From NCBI GenBank assembly GCA_047967505.1, contig CM106538.1: a stretch of DNA of 64,000 nt; one strand, 5' to 3'. The stretch comes from Dipteris shenzhenensis. Taxonomy: Eukaryota > Polypodiophyta > Polypodiopsida > Gleicheniales. This document shows, piece after piece, positions 32,546 to 45,366 of this stretch; within the stretch, counting starts at the first letter, position 1; every line of letters begins with the position of its first letter. The notes beneath the pieces are model-generated. The model was not told the DNA's origin. It searched no databases and worked only from the letters and a program-made list of their open reading frames with translations. The position numbers and the translations under genes are program-made.

Positions 32546-35500
32546 TTCTAGGGAATTACATGATAGAGATGATGGATGATTGGTTTATAGTATAAGGATT
32601 CGATATCTGGTCTAGTACTAAACACTATTTGAGAACAAGTGGATTGGCATCTTTCTTTAAAAGAGGATTGCCCACTACAAGTGGTATCATGCAATCCTAA
32701 GGAATGGTTTTGGGTACTAATTATCTCGTCTAGTACCAAATACTAATTGAGAAGAAGTGGATTAGCATCTTTTTCTTTGAGAGGATTGCCCACTATAAGG
32801 GGTATCATGCAATCCTGAGGAATGGTTTTGGGTACTAGATAACCTATAGATAGATTGAATTCCCTACCAATATTTGATCATACTATTGTGCATGATCTAA
32901 ACAAGCAAGAGCCATATTTTAAATAGTATTGAAAGCAAACTAAAATTATTACCACTAGAAGAGGCTCCTTAAATAAACTAGAACAACAAAGGAAAAACCA
33001 CTATCTATGATGCACCATCCTTGATCCTTGATCCTTGAAATTTTATTAATGTGCATTCTTTCTTCATAATGTAGTTGGTGTCTTCAAAGCGAATTCTAGG
33101 TTGCACATTACCTAGTTGAGCAAATTTATGACAAGCATATGCTTGTAGAATTGATCAAATATATGTGAAGATATATATTTTTTATTCCACTTCTTGAAGC
33201 ATGTCTATTTCAAAGTTTTTTTAGATATAAGGTACCCTCGCATAAAAAATGCCCTCCCCACCTTCACGCTCTCAACCTAGGTCAATGCTCTTCAAGTGTA
33301 ACTTTTTTAGATGTATCTCGTTGAAAATGCAAGCATTCTCAAAATTTGTGCTTTAATCTAAGAATTATATTCCACGTAACAACAAATAATTTGTTATAAT
33401 CATAGTGAATGTTTAAGGGAGCATAGGGAGGATGATAAAAAAGTTAACATAGTCTATATACAAATGATCAAGAATGGTGATATTTTTCATTCATGTTTAA
33501 GGGAGCATAGCAAGGATGATAAAAAAGTTAACATATTCTATATAAAAATGATCGAGAATGGTGATATTTTTCATTCACGTTTTGCCTATACATGATGAAC
33601 ATGGAGCCTATTAAGAAATGATGAAACCTCCTTACTTGCTACACTTCATGCTCGTTCTTCACTTTATAATTTTCTTAGTTTGATTTCTAAAAGGCGGTTA
33701 TTTATTAAGGGGGATTTGCTTCATACTACGTTTTTAATTTTTTCCTTGAAGATGTTTTTGCTCTTGTGAGAGCCTTTATTTTAAAGTACAAAGAGAATAA
33801 TATTTACATTTTTCTTGAATATGTTTTCACTATTGTGATAATGGTTATTTTAAAAACGAGAATAATATATGAAGATTTTAGTTTCCATTGTCAGTATCAA
33901 GAGAAGCAACAATCAATGTAAGGTAGCAAGAAGGCTAAATTTTATTAGATAGTAACTATTATTATTTAAAGAAGATAACATATAAAAGTTCACAATCAAA
34001 AAGTCTACAATCAGATCAACCTATATGGAATGAATACTTTTTTGTATAGAGGCAACTATATGGTTTTTTTAAACATAAAAATCCAGCTATATTAGATTAT
34101 AGGTGTCTTTTTGTTAAATGAAAGATATGAATGGAAGCAATATGAGAAAAAAATATAACATGGGGATTAAAGGATATTATCTATGGGCTCATGCCTCATT
34201 GTGCAATTTCCTAAATAGTAAGAGACAGTAAAGGCCCCATTTCCTTGTGACTTTGCAAGTGATTTAGGGTGAGTAGAGAGGCAAGGGACACCAAAGAAAA
34301 CTGATGAGTAAAATAAGCACATACTATGTGTTGCACAGCTAAACATTCTTCCATCCCCTACATGTCATTAAAGAAGACATGCAACAAGCATACACAATGT
34401 CATTGAGACATCTCTAGGTGTGGAAACAACTTGTTAATTCTTTTAGTGAGTAGCTATAAAGGCAAGCCATCAAGGTAGAAGATGAATTGAAAATGGTCAG
34501 TTGGAAATAGAGGCATTGATGCAAGAGAACATAACTTAAAGAGACAAATCATACTACCAAATTTGAAGTCAAATACCGCCATGCCTTTCACAAAAACTAA
34601 GGGATAATATGAACACAAAACATTTCTATAATGGCAAGGGCCATGCAACATAAATCAAAGAAATAAAGTAGGGACCTTTCATAATTTGATTTTACTTTGA
34701 AGTGAGAGCATTAGCTTGCCTCCATTCATATAGCTAACTTGAGGCTAGTTACAACCAAATGCCTCTAAATGGGAAGCATCCTAACATGCACTCCACTCTA
34801 ATATTGCTATCATAGACCATGCTACAAAACAAGAGATGAACTAAACACATGTATTAATGCAATACAACAAAGGCGTAGATGGACAAATTAGATAACCAGA
34901 GTGAAACAAACTCTTTTAAAAAACATTATTTCTCCTTTTAATCATAAAGAGAGGTTCGACCAAAATTCTGATATAATAAATGGTAAGTCCATCAGTTTTT
35001 GGTTTTATTGGAAGAAGGCTCACTAGAGTAGTTAGATCTAACTTTTGTTTTAATAGCAATGAGTTACATAATGTTATACTCTCACGTTACATAATCAATT
35101 AAAATATTGAGGCCATTTGTTGTAATTGCAAAGTTATTACCATCAACTTCAAAGTGTTCTAATATCTCAAAACCTCCTGTAACAATGAAAAGTTGGTTTG
35201 TAAACTGAATCTTTAAGAATGTAAAGAAATTCTAAAGTAGCATGCACTCATACCTAAAAGAATTGTCATTAAATTGCACCACCATGTGTGAAACATAACT
35301 AGCCCCAAGTAAAGCTTAGACCTAGGAATAGCTTTTATAGTTGTATTGGTGTCAAGCGAAGGCCCAACAATTGTAAATGTTTATGTATCCAACTTTACCA
35401 ATAAGGGAAATGATAGGTTATCATCGCATCACCTGTGGTCAGATTCAATATGGGGAGGAGCTTGTATTTCATTCCTTGAAGTGGGATCACAACCCTTAGA

Positions 35501-38130
35501 GAGGATGCGGGCTTGGGAATTCCCAATTTTAGGTCCCTTTGGTTGGTTTAGAGAAGGTGTTTTGGTTATAATTACATAGTTTATGCCCAACAGAGTAGCT
35601 TTTTGGATGAACCTTGGTGCTCGGTCGCACTAAGTGATCAATTAGACAAATTGGAATAAAAGAAGTAGATAGCCATGATATTTATTGCATATCCAATTAA
35701 GGTAAAAGGTCATAATTGCTTGTGTAGGGTTTGAAAAAGTTTAACTAGATGGATTGATGCTACAATATTGTGCGATGATGCTTTATTTTTGGAATTGATT
35801 TCGACCAAGTGATTCCTCTTTCTACAAAGGCATGCCTCCCTCTCAATTCGAGGAGGACATGATAGACGAACAAGTGAAGCCTCGCATTATTAGATATAGC
35901 TTCTTACTGCCATCAAACAACAATTTGGTCCACATGCACAAGATATTGAGCCAAGCCAATGCAGGGGGTTCAAATAGTCTAGCCTAATAACAACATGTCC
36001 AATTAGATTTTGGTGGCATTTATGTTGGAAGTGGCCCAAGGGATTCTTTTAAGTAGGAAAAAGTATCATGTGGTATACACAACCCTTACAAATGAGGATC
36101 TAGAAATTCAAACTCAATTGAATAAGGATATGTTTCAAAATCGATCCCATGATCTATTAGAGAAAGAAGACCTTATTTAAAGGTGGTAGGTCGATCTTGA
36201 CAAACATATGATTTTTATTGAGAAATTTATTATTATGAGAATGGCTAATGTTTTACACACATGCTACCAAGGAGGCCAAGCAGGATGCTCTCAATTGAGC
36301 CTACCCACCTATTAGGCCCACTTGGTTTAACTTGCATAACCATTTGTCACAAGCCCACTTGGTTTAACTTGCATAACCATTTGTCACAAGTCCTGATCGT
36401 TTTACGGGCTTGGGTAGATTATCATTTTAGGTGATACTACAACCTTGCTCATCTATAACACTCATTTGGCATCCATAATTAGCACTAGCATTCGTCCCCA
36501 AAATGCTTCTCTTAGTCCTTTGTCACATTAGATAGCTTTTAATGTGATGTTTAGTGTGAAGGAAAATAATCATTACTTCTATGACCAATTATCTTATGGT
36601 CAAACTGAATTCAACATTTTGTATGTTCATGTCATGATGGTGGTTATCATGATTTTTTGCTATATGTTGCTTACCTCTATAGGCTTGAGATAACTTTTTC
36701 TCAGTAATCATGATTGCCAACTATACATCATCGACTCTATAGCGTTTAGTTGTTTTTTCCCTTGTGTAAAGATATGAATTCAGCAATTTTCAAAAAACAA
36801 AAGGAACTAAGCTCATGAAGGTACATGCAAGGAAAATCCTCAAAATATTTGGCAAATTGAAAACCTCAGGGATGGAGTCATTTTCGAAGACTAGATGTGT
36901 GTTTGAGTGTACCTACGCATACATCAAAAGTATCTAGTGTCTACTCTCAAGTTTAGCATAGTAGATTGAAACACAATATTGTGCTTTTGGCTTATGGAAA
37001 AAGCAAATAAAGCTTGAACCTTGGCATTCTAGCATGCCTAACAGTCCCCTTGTGATAAGTTTCAAGTAGGAGACTGACAAGGAAAATGTCAAGTAGGAAG
37101 CACATCTATCTCTTTCAACCAAGTATCCAACTAGTAAACTCACAAGAGGCTTATTCTGGCAAAGTTGCAATTCACGAACAAGATCTAGAAACTTGGTTGT
37201 CCAACTTTTGGTGTGCTTTTGCCAAAACAGGACGGGGGTTGTTAGGGTTATAGTAGCTTTTTGAAAAATTTACATTTTATTTTCAATTACTCGATGAGAT
37301 GTGGCACTTCATTGATTGTAATTTATTAAGGTGTAACGTTTTTAGGTTGATTAAATTAGCGCTAAAAACTGTTATCATCTACGTGCATCTCTAGCCAAAC
37401 TCTACAACATGATGCGAAGATTGTCTATGAATTGTTTTGTAACACCCTCCTTCCTAACTTGTGTTATTTAGCTTGCCATCTTACCTTTGTGTCTTCCAAA
37501 TTTGAGGCATCCATTAGCTCACATCCAAGCTAAATGTGGATACTCTATCAGGTCCATAGCATTGGTATACAATTCGTGTGCTATCTTCCAAATTTGAGGC
37601 ATCCATTAGCTCACATCCAAGCTATATGTAGATAATCTATCAGGTCCATAGCATTGGTATACAATTTGTGTGCATAGTTAGCCGACGTAAATGGTTAGTA
37701 CACATTATCCAAGATTATCTTCACCATCAAACATCTATGACATTCTTTAAATTGGGTTCCCAGCTGTATTTTCCTAGTCGTTTATGGAACTATATTCCTT
37801 CAAGTATCTTTTGGATGGCTTTAATGTAGTGCTGGTAAAGTAATGAACTTATGCCTATTTAATTAATGACAGCGGCTGATAACACCATAATGGACTGGAT
37901 CTTTATAGCTTTGTGTCATTGTTTCGTTTGTCATGCCCTTCACATTGGAAGAAGGGTCTAAAGGTACACACATATTGATCCAGGGGAATGCACGCCCTTG
38001 ACAGTTTCAGTACAGAGGAAAACATTTCCGCTAATGTTTATTTGATGTTTCTGGCTGCATGATGATTTCATGTCTCTTATGCTATGCTTGTGATGTGTGC
38101 TTGCTTGGTGCGAACATATGATATAGGATT
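32546..38130. other. AT-rich, no confident gene; several tandem duplications
   Basis: Two-copy duplications: about 126 bp (32597 and 32726, GTCTAGTAC..AAGTGGATT), 84 bp (33411 and 33495, GTTTAAGGGAGCATAG), 36 bp (36328 and 36364, CCACTTGGTTTAACTTGC), 92 bp (37493 and 37585, CTTCCAAATTTGAGGCATCC). A + frame at 35346-35579 beginning VSSEGPTIVNVYVSNFTNKG is faintly like a LINE endonuclease (..VNVYAPN..), too weak to call. The part next to 38130 may be intron of the gene whose exon-like blocks lie beyond copia 1. Confidence 0.5.
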
Positions 38131-38135
38131 CTCCT

Positions 38136-38396
38136 TGTAGGCCATCCTCTGGTGGTTCTAGTGATACGCTATAGGCCATGGCATGTGCCTTGTAGGCATA
38201 AATAAAGACACTTATAGTGTTAGTGTCTTTTAGGCCACATAGGACACTTAGTCCTATGTTACACCTAGGACACTTAGTCCTAGGTCTAGGTACTTGTACC
38301 TTGTACTCCTTTGTTTTTGGTTTAATCTAAGTTTGACATGACGGGTGTTCTTCTGCGACCCTTTGCTACCTGCACTCTCTCTCATTCGACCCTTCA
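38136..38396 (+). repeat. 5' LTR of copia 1
   Basis: Starts TGTAGGCCATCC, ends ...CGACCCTTCA. TATA-like CATAAATAAAG at about 38198. Contains the direct repeat TAGGACACTTAGTCCTA (two forms, about 38240-38283), each half nearly palindromic. Confidence 0.95.
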
Positions 38397-38398
38397 GT

Positions 38399-38412
38399 GG
38401 TATCAGAGCCAG
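38399..38412 (+). other. Primer-binding site of copia 1
   Basis: TGGTATCAGAGCCA two bases after the LTR, an initiator tRNA-Met site. Confidence 0.95.
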
Positions 38413-39737
38413 GATCTTCTTCCTGTGCACCCTTTCTGTATAGATCGTACTAGTTGCCCGTACACCTGCCGTACAGTGCTGTACCTGCTCCCAAGCACCC
38501 TTTCCGTACAGATCGTACTAGTTGCCCGTACACCTGCTGTATTGTGATGTACCTGCTCCATCGTTCAACAAATCTGCTATCCTGCGCCATTTCTCCGTAC
38601 AATCCGTACAATAGTACGGACGTCTGTACAGACACGTACGGATACCATACATTTCCTGCAGCTGCTGTTCCAGGGACTTCCAGGAGTTTTTCATCGGCAA
38701 CTTCACAGGCGTCTGTCCACAGCACTTCGCAGATCCCCATCAGCTAGTTTAGGCCTTGTACGGCTGTCTTTTCACACCGGGCTACTTCTACAGCAGATCG
38801 TGATCTGTCTAGGACACTCTTCAAGGATTTCTAGCAGCTACATCGTTAGCTCAAAGCCTTTTGAGGCAGTTCCAACCATCTTGTAGCTGCTCCTTCACCT
38901 CGACTTGCTGCTGCTGCTCTGCTGGAGACTCTATCTCCATCGCAGGTACATCTACTGGCTAGGCGACCAGCTGGATACAAATTTTCAGCTCGCAATCCGT
39001 ACTAGGCTCTATTTTGAGGCAGCTCCAAGTGGCGAATGCTCATCTACAGCAGGCGCCTACTCCACGCAAGTTATTTAGGAGCCTCTCTAGAGTTGTCCAA
39101 TTTGCTCTCTACAGGATACTACAGCCTCCCTTTTGCTGAACCTACTGCATTGTGACAGTATTTGATTGTCAAACCCTAATTTCCAACATGAAAATTTAGG
39201 ACTTTTGACATCTAGACCTTCAACCTGTCAATACAATATTTTGGACAAGGTTGACAACTGAAATCTTTCCAAAAATTGAAGTTTTCTGTTAATTTCAGGT
39301 TCAGGACTGTCACATTGTGCCACGTCATCACTCAAGTCAACAAAATTTGAGGCTTTTGTGTTGGGAGCTCAATTTCAGCTGGTGTTTGGGAAAGTAAATC
39401 ATACTTTTGCAGTTTAAAGCCTTGAGGCTATACATTGGGTCAGATTTGCATACATTGGGTCACATTTGCAAAAATTTCAGCAAAATTTGGGGCTTTTCTG
39501 TATTTGCCCTCTTTTTGGCCTACTTGCCCTCAATAAATTTGGGGCTTTTGCTAGATTTACTGTTTTTGCAGTGAACATTGCCTGCCACAGTCACATTTGG
39601 GTCATATATGCATTTGCCCTTTGATTTGGGTCAGAAATTTGTAGATATTTGCTGTCATTTTTGGACAGCCAGCTTTTTGCAGTGATAGCCTTGAGGCTTT
39701 TGGGTTTTCAGGTCTTTTTCAGGGTATCACATTTGCT
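38413..39737 (+). other. Long leader of copia 1
   Basis: 1.3 kb between primer site and gag ATG. The first part holds the GTAC array (38447-38639), partly as a 68-bp tandem duplication (38430-38497, 38498-38565). The second part repeats ATTTGGGGCTTTT-type words (39342, 39483, 39534, 39691). No open frame of note. Confidence 0.8.
38447..38639 (+). repeat. GTAC array in copia 1 leader
   Basis: Thirteen GTAC tetramers in 193 bp at 38447, 38460, 38471, 38481, 38506, 38515, 38528, 38549, 38597, 38606, 38614, 38626 and 38636. Most are within CCGTAC, CGTAC or GTACGG; two more follow at 38758 and 38999. Confidence 0.9.
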
Positions 39738-40805
39738 ATGGCTGGGAACAATCAAGATTTATTTGGAGTTCTTCGTGAACAAGATAAGTTGGATGGCACC
39801 AACTATCCGATGTGGTCTTATCTCATGAAATATATTCTTGTTGCAAAGCATTTGTGGAATATTGTTTCTGGGGCTGATCTGAGGCCAGCCAATGCTACAG
39901 TGGTCGCCTCTACTGCTGGTCCTTTTGCAGGGGGTACTACTCCTGATGCCTCTTCCTCTAGCACTCATGCTGTTGCTCTTCCAACTCAAGAACAGTCAAG
40001 ATGGGATGCAAGAGATGCAAATGCACATTCATGCATTGCTTTATTATGCAAGAGAATCATTATTCCACACATCCGGTCTTGCAGGACAGCAAAGGATGCT
40101 TGGGATAAATTGGCTTCTCTCTATCAGATTCGCAATGAAGCTCGTGTTGCATATTTGAGAAGGCAATTACAGGAAGTCAGTATGAATGAAGGTGAGTCTA
40201 TGGATGCATACCTGACAAAGGTCAGGGACCTCATGGAACAGCTTGCCAACATTGATGAGGTGGTGCCAAATTCACAGCTTGTCAGTACCACATTGAATGG
40301 ATTGCCAGATACATATCAAGGGTTTGCTACAACCCTTCGATTAGTGGCCATGGGTAATCCAGACCACTATTCTTTTGATCAGCTAGTGACTTTGCTTTTG
40401 CAGGAAGAGCAAAGTAGAGCTATTAGACAAGCCATTATTCCTGATCATGCATTTGCTTCACAGCAGACAGGAAGAGGCAAGGCTTCCAAGCCTAGGGGCA
40501 AGCCAAAATCTGCGCATAGCAGCTGCAATTCCTTCCATGCATCTAAAAATACAGCAGATAAGTCAAAGAAAAAAAGATGCAACTATTGTCGCAAGCCTGG
40601 ACATGACATTTCAGAATGCAGGAAGCGCATTGCTTCGGAGAAAAAGAAAGCAGGATTGACAGTTAATGCCTCTCATGCTATTGAATCCCATGAGCCAGAA
40701 GATGCTTCACATGCACATGCTCTTCAGGATGATTGGGCATGGGCTGTCCATTGCTCATTTGATCCCTCCAAAGCTGATGCATTCTTTACTGCTAATGATG
40801 CTTAG
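39738..40805 (+). CDS. Copia 1 gag
   Basis: Particle protein of the element, 355 codons open. It opens with MAGNNQDLFGVLREQDKLDG and TNYPMWSYLMKYILVAKHLW (copia gag N-terminal motif), has a central helical region (AWDKLASLYQIRNEARVAYL, MDAYLTKVRDLMEQLANIDE) and an intact zinc knuckle C-N-Y-C-R-K-P-G-H-D-I-S-E-C at residues 281-294. It ends at TAG (40803), immediately before the protease WYFDSGASKHIT in the same frame. The TAG may be a lost codon of a single polyprotein or a gag terminator. The start was chosen as the ATG after the leader in the family-typical context. Confidence 0.9.
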   Translation: MAGNNQDLFGVLREQDKLDGTNYPMWSYLMKYILVAKHLWNIVSGADLRPANATVVASTAGPFAGGTTPDASSSSTHAVALPTQEQSRWDARDANAHSCIALLCKRIIIPHIRSCRTAKDAWDKLASLYQIRNEARVAYLRRQLQEVSMNEGESMDAYLTKVRDLMEQLANIDEVVPNSQLVSTTLNGLPDTYQGFATTLRLVAMGNPDHYSFDQLVTLLLQEEQSRAIRQAIIPDHAFASQQTGRGKASKPRGKPKSAHSSCNSFHASKNTADKSKKKRCNYCRKPGHDISECRKRIASEKKKAGLTVNASHAIESHEPEDASHAHALQDDWAWAVHCSFDPSKADAFFTANDA

Positions 40806-42120
40806 TCCTGGTACTTTGATAGTGGTGCTTCCAAGCATATCACATCTTGCAGACAGTTGTTTCATTCTTTAGCTGATGCACCTCGAGGGGGGACTGTCAC
40901 ATGTGCTAATAATGCTTCATATGCTGTAAAAGGAATTGGAGATGTGCAGCTCACATCCATTTCAAGCCATCCTGTTACTCTGACAAATGTTCTTTTTGTG
41001 CCTGGAATTGAAGTCAACTTGATTTCAATTTCAGCAATTGCCACTTCAGGTTTCAGAGTTATTTTTGATGGCTACAGATGCCTAGTTTATGATCTTCGTG
41101 ATGACAATGCCATAGTTCTCACTGGCACTTTGCAAAAGGGGCTTTATCACCTTGATCATCACTCAGCTGCACTTTCTATTTAAGCATTGGCTATTTCAGA
41201 TTCACAGCTTGCTCAAACTCATCTTTGGCATGAGAGAATGGGGCATCTCAATTATAGAGCTCTTGAAAAGCTACATTCACAGCAGATGGCAAATGATGTA
41301 CCTCAAACTCACACAGTTTCCAAACATGTGTGTGAGGGTTGTCTTTTGGGTAAGATACATCGATTTCCTTTTCACAAGAATTGTCCAAAACTCTCACAAA
41401 GGAAATTGCAGCTAGTGCACAGTGATGTCTGTGGCCCAATGAGGACAAATGCCATTGGAGGGTACAGATATTTCATGACTCTCATTGACGATTTCACAAG
41501 ATATTGCTGAATATATCCTTTAAAAGCCAAATCTGAAGTTTTCTTATGCTTTCAAAGGTGGCTGAATATGGTTGAGAATGAATCACGATGCAAGCTTGTC
41601 ACCCTCAACACAGATAGGAAGGGAGAGTATATGTCTAAGGAGTTTGATGCATTTCTGTCTTCACGCGGCATTATTCACTCATGTACTACTCCTTACACTC
41701 CTCAGCAGAATCCCGTTTCTGAAAGGAAAAACAGGTCCACAATGGAGATGGCCAGATGCATGCTTAAGGCCAAGTCTTTGCCTAATAAATTTTGGCTTGA
41801 TGCAATAATGTGTGCCAACTATGTGCTGAATAGATCACCTACACAGGCATTGAAGACTGTTACACCTTATGAAGCATGGAAATGCAGGAAGCCTTCACTT
41901 TCACACATGAGAGTTTTTGGGTCTCTTGCATATGTTCATGTACCATCTCAGCTGAGACATAAGCTTGATGACAAGGTAATCAAATGCATATTTATTGGTT
42001 ACAGCCAAGAGAGCAGAGGGTATCGGCTATATCAACCAAATACTGGGAAGATTATTGTCAGTAGAGATGTAATCTTTGCTGAACATTCAGCTTCTCCTCT
42101 TGTGGACTGCAAAGCAAAGC
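40806..42120 (+). pseudogene. Copia 1 protease and integrase
   Basis: Protease active site WYFDSGASKH at about 40812, then a GAG-pre-integrase region (LWHERMGHLNYRAL, CEGCLLGKIHRFPF: the H/H/C/C finger). Integrase core: HSDVCGPMRT, NTDRKGEYMS (G-to-K change beside the second Asp), QQNPVSERKNRS. C-terminus HKLDDKVIKCIFIGYSQESR, GYRLYQP, SRDVIFAE. Stops at 41181 and 41508 (the latter where the family has Trp) break an otherwise constant frame. Confidence 0.92.
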
Positions 42121-42130
42121 AAATGTTGAC

Positions 42131-43988
42131 ATGTTTGATGCCTTTGAATCTTGGTTACCTCTGCCATCATCAGAAGAGGATTTTGACCAGCAACATGAGC
42201 CTCCTGCACGCCCTCCACTAAGGAATAATCAGCCACAACCTCATGCTGATTTGCAGGTTTCTCTTCCGGCACAAAATGATCCCACTATTCATGATGCAGT
42301 CATTGAAGAAAGAGCTGTCAATAGACAGCAAAGGCAAGTTCCCAGATGGCTTCTTGATACATTGAGAGACAGCAAACAAGATCAGCCTTTTGCTGCCCGG
42401 ACAAGATCAGGGAATAGACAACATGGTCACTTTCTTGAGTTTGCACTCCTTGCTACAGCTTGCAATGAAGAGCCTCTATGCCATAAAGATGCTTTTGACA
42501 GCAAAGAGTGGATGGATGCAATGAGAGCTGAGTTACAATCTATTGCCAAAAATGACACATGGGAATTAGTAGATCTCCCTCCCGGCAAGCATGCCATTGG
42601 AACGCGGTGGGTCTACAAATTAAAAAGGAAATCTGATGGCAGCATAGATCGATATAAAGCCCGTCTTGATGCAAAAGGGTATGCCCAACAACAAGGCATT
42701 GACTTTGAGGAGAGATTTGCTCCCACATCCAGGATTACTACCATTAGATGTGTCATTGCCATTGCAACCCATCATCATTGGAAGTGCACCAGCTTGACAT
42801 CAAAACTGTGGGGATCTGCAGGAAGAAGTCTATGTCACACAACCTCCTGGCTTTGAGGTTGTTAATTCTGAAAATAAGGTATGCCGGCTTAGAAAAGCCC
42901 TTTATGGTTTGAAGCAGGCACCCAAGGCATGGTATGCCAAAATTCGTGCACACTTACTATCCCTTGGTTTTCAAAATAGTCCCACAGAACCCACTCTTTA
43001 TGTCTGTGGGAGTGGATCTGATTTTTTAGTGCTGATTTTATATGTGGATGATATGCTCATCACAGGCCCAGATACTCAGCAAATTGCAGCTTGCAAGGCT
43101 GATTTGCAGCAGATTTTTGACATGTCAGACATGGGACGGCTCCATTATTATTTGGGCATTCAGTTTGCTCATGTTGAGGGGGGTATCATGATGTCTTAGT
43201 CCAAGTATATTGGACAGCTCCTTGATCGTTTTCAGTTTGAGGATTGCAAGCCAATCTCTACTCCAGTGGACCCTGGCTTCAAATTCTCAGCTCATGATGG
43301 GAGCCCACCATGCGATATCACTCTTTATCAGCAGGCTGTTGGATGCCTTATTTATTTATGTCACCCCAGACCTGACTTGCAGTATGCAGTATCTCAGCTC
43401 AGCAGATTCATGCACATGCCCAGTTCACAGCATTGGTAGGCAGTGAAGAGAGTCTTCAGATATCTCAGAGGCACTCAGGATTTAGCCCTTTTCTATGGTG
43501 ATCAGGGTTCACTTACCATGCATGCTTACACGGATAGTGACTGGGCAGGATGTTCCGACACCAGAGTATCACATACTGGCAATTGTTTTTTGCTTGGCAA
43601 TTCATGTATCTCTTGGCTCTGCAAGAAGCAACCAACAGTTGCCACGTCTAGCTATGAGGCTGAGTATAGGGCAGCTTTCACCGCTACAGTAGAGTGTGTT
43701 TGGCTTCGACAGTTACTTACAGATCTTGGTATTCGCCAGACAACCTCCACTATTGTCTACATTGACAGCCAGAGTGCTTTGGCCATTGCGCGTAACCCAG
43801 TGTTTCATGCGCGTACCAAGCATATTGAAGTTCACTATCATTATGTTCAGGAGCGGTTGTCAGCAGAAGACATAGAGTTGTCCTATCTTCCCACAGAGGA
43901 CAACATAGCAGATATGTTTACAAAGGCACTTCCTCGTCCCAAGTTCGAAGTCTTTCGACAGGCTTTATACTTGGTTCCCTTTGTTACA
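42131..43988 (+). pseudogene. Copia 1 reverse transcriptase and RNase H
   Basis: RT N-terminus is in a shifted frame: WMDAMRAELQSIAKNDTWEL, LPPGKHAIGTRWVYKLKRK, SIDRYKARLDAKGYAQQQGI (Asp where Val is usual). A deletion near 42800 removes the DIKTAFLNG motif. From about 42850: RKALYGLKQAPKAWYAKI, catalytic YVDDML near 43040-43057, LHYYLGIQF. Stops at 43197 and 43437. RNase H: AYTDSDWAGCSD, SSYEAEYRA, YIDSQSALAIARN, TEDNIADMFTKALP, ending VPFVT at 43988. Confidence 0.92.
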
Positions 43989-44102
43989 TAATCTGACATC
44001 CCTTGTACATTCATAGGTGGCTATATCCTTTTGGATGAACATGTGCCACCATGACTAGAAAATACCAGGTATTCTGAGATGTTTCCAGAGTACTTCAGCC
44101 CA

Positions 44103-44119
44103 TCCCATGGAGGGGGGTT
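44103..44119 (+). other. Polypurine tract of copia 1
   Basis: GGAGGGGGGTT just before the 3' LTR start at 44120. Confidence 0.85.
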
Positions 44120-44382
44120 TGTAGGCCATCCTCTGGTGGTTCTAGTGATGCCCTATAGGCCATGGTATGTGCCTTGTAGGCATAAATAAAGACACTTATA
44201 GTGTTAGTGTCTTTTAGGCCACATAGGACACTCAGTCCTATGTGACACCTAGGACACTTAGTCCTAGGTCTAGGTACTTGTACCTTGTACTCCTTTGTTT
44301 TTGGTTTAATCTAAGTTTGACGTGACGGATGTTCTTCTGCGACCCTTTGCTACCTGCACACTCTCTCTCATTCGACCCTTCA
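44120..44382 (+). repeat. 3' LTR of copia 1
   Basis: 263 bp, matches 38136-38396 with seven substitutions and an extra CA. Followed by the target duplication CTCCT. Confidence 0.95.
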
Positions 44383-44493
44383 CTCCTTTGCAATGTCACT
44401 TGGATAGGGAGGCATCATACTACATCTAAAAATGGCAGATTCTAACTTGATAATTAACAATGAATTGTCAACCTAAGAATCTATATGCCTTAC

Positions 44494-44589
44494 CTTACAA
44501 TGACTCTTTACTGTGTCAAACGTGCCATAAGCACTTGAAAGTTTAGTCTTAATACACAGCATATGGTCAACCGGTATAGCTTTCATTTG
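44494..44589 (-). CDS. Candidate exon C of an unidentified host gene
   Basis: Open for 32 codons (QMKAIPVDHMLCIKTKLSSA then YGTFDTVKSHCK) from an AG acceptor (GGGAG|CAA) to a canonical donor AAG|GTAAGG. Phase 0 at both ends, compatible with the block at 44775-44810. No transposon similarity. Function unknown. It could be chance, since each block is short. Confidence 0.35.
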
Positions 44590-44774
44590 CTCCCTGAGAC
44601 CAAGATTGTTCCAACTGACCAAGAGCTACCATGCCTGGTGGAACAAAAACAATGTCTCCCCAACCGAGTTCATCAACATGATCCTGATCACAATACCATG
44701 GTATTAGAGGAGAAACCTCCAATTCATTTCCTTCAATGTTTTGATAAAGACACAGAAAATCCAATAATTCTCAC

Positions 44775-44810
44775 CTCCATTTGTTTCAGAACTATTTCAA
44801 GGCTCCCAAC
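44775..44810 (-). CDS. Candidate exon B of an unidentified host gene
   Basis: 12 codons (VGSLEIVLKQME) between acceptor TATGCAG| and donor GAG|GTGAGA, phase 0 on both sides. A micro-exon-sized block, credible only with its neighbours. Confidence 0.3.
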
Positions 44811-45366
44811 CTGCATAGAAACGAAATAATGTCAAAAAGCCTTATGTGCATCATCCGAAACTGAAGTTGAATCCTCAACTACAAGGACCAAGGTCAACTG
44901 CAGCTCAAGTGGTAAGGATACATGACATAAGAAGATCTCTTGTTCAAATTTTGCTTTGTGAACCTAACACGGGATGGTACTGACCCCTACGCATGACATA
45001 GTCGACCATGGCTACAACCATGGATGGTAAAACATCTCTTGGGCAAGGATCATCCCCTCACATGCAAATTCTGAGGAAAGGAAGAATGATCCTCAAGAAA
45101 GTTTTAGGTGCCATTTTGTTACAGGAGGGTAGGAGAAAGAAATGCACCATGAGGTTGTGAGCTGAAATTGGCCAGTGATTAAAGAGAATAGAACCCTCAC
45201 CCAGACCAAAAGGGTCATAAAAACCAGCTTTGCTAGCCCGCAGGGGCTGGGGGGGTGAAGAGGATCAAGAAATCATGTATAGAATTTATTGCGTTAAAAA
45301 GCTTCAAGAATCACAAGAAATGTTCATATTGACAGCAGAAAGTATAAAACAAAAACGGAAAACCAC

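Larger units (their letters stand above)
38136..44382 (+). mobile_element. Copia 1: full-length Ty1/copia element
   Basis: LTRs 38136-38396 (261 bp) and 44120-44382 (263 bp), seven substitutions and one 2-bp indel apart. Target duplication CTCCT at 38131-38135 and 44383-44387. iMet primer site after the 5' LTR and purine tract before the 3' LTR. Order gag, protease, integrase, RT, RNase H, as in copia. Coding is broken by stops at 40803, 41181, 41508, 43197 and 43437 and by frameshifts near 42120 and 42800. Confidence 0.96.

Noticed and set aside
35346-35579. Possible LINE endonuclease piece (VNVYVSN)
   Set aside because: Only one short motif resembles the family; no GDFN loop or downstream RT is seen.
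36934-37170. Open frame as a further exon of the candidate gene near copia 1
   Set aside because: No splice signals in phase and no similarity to the exon blocks.
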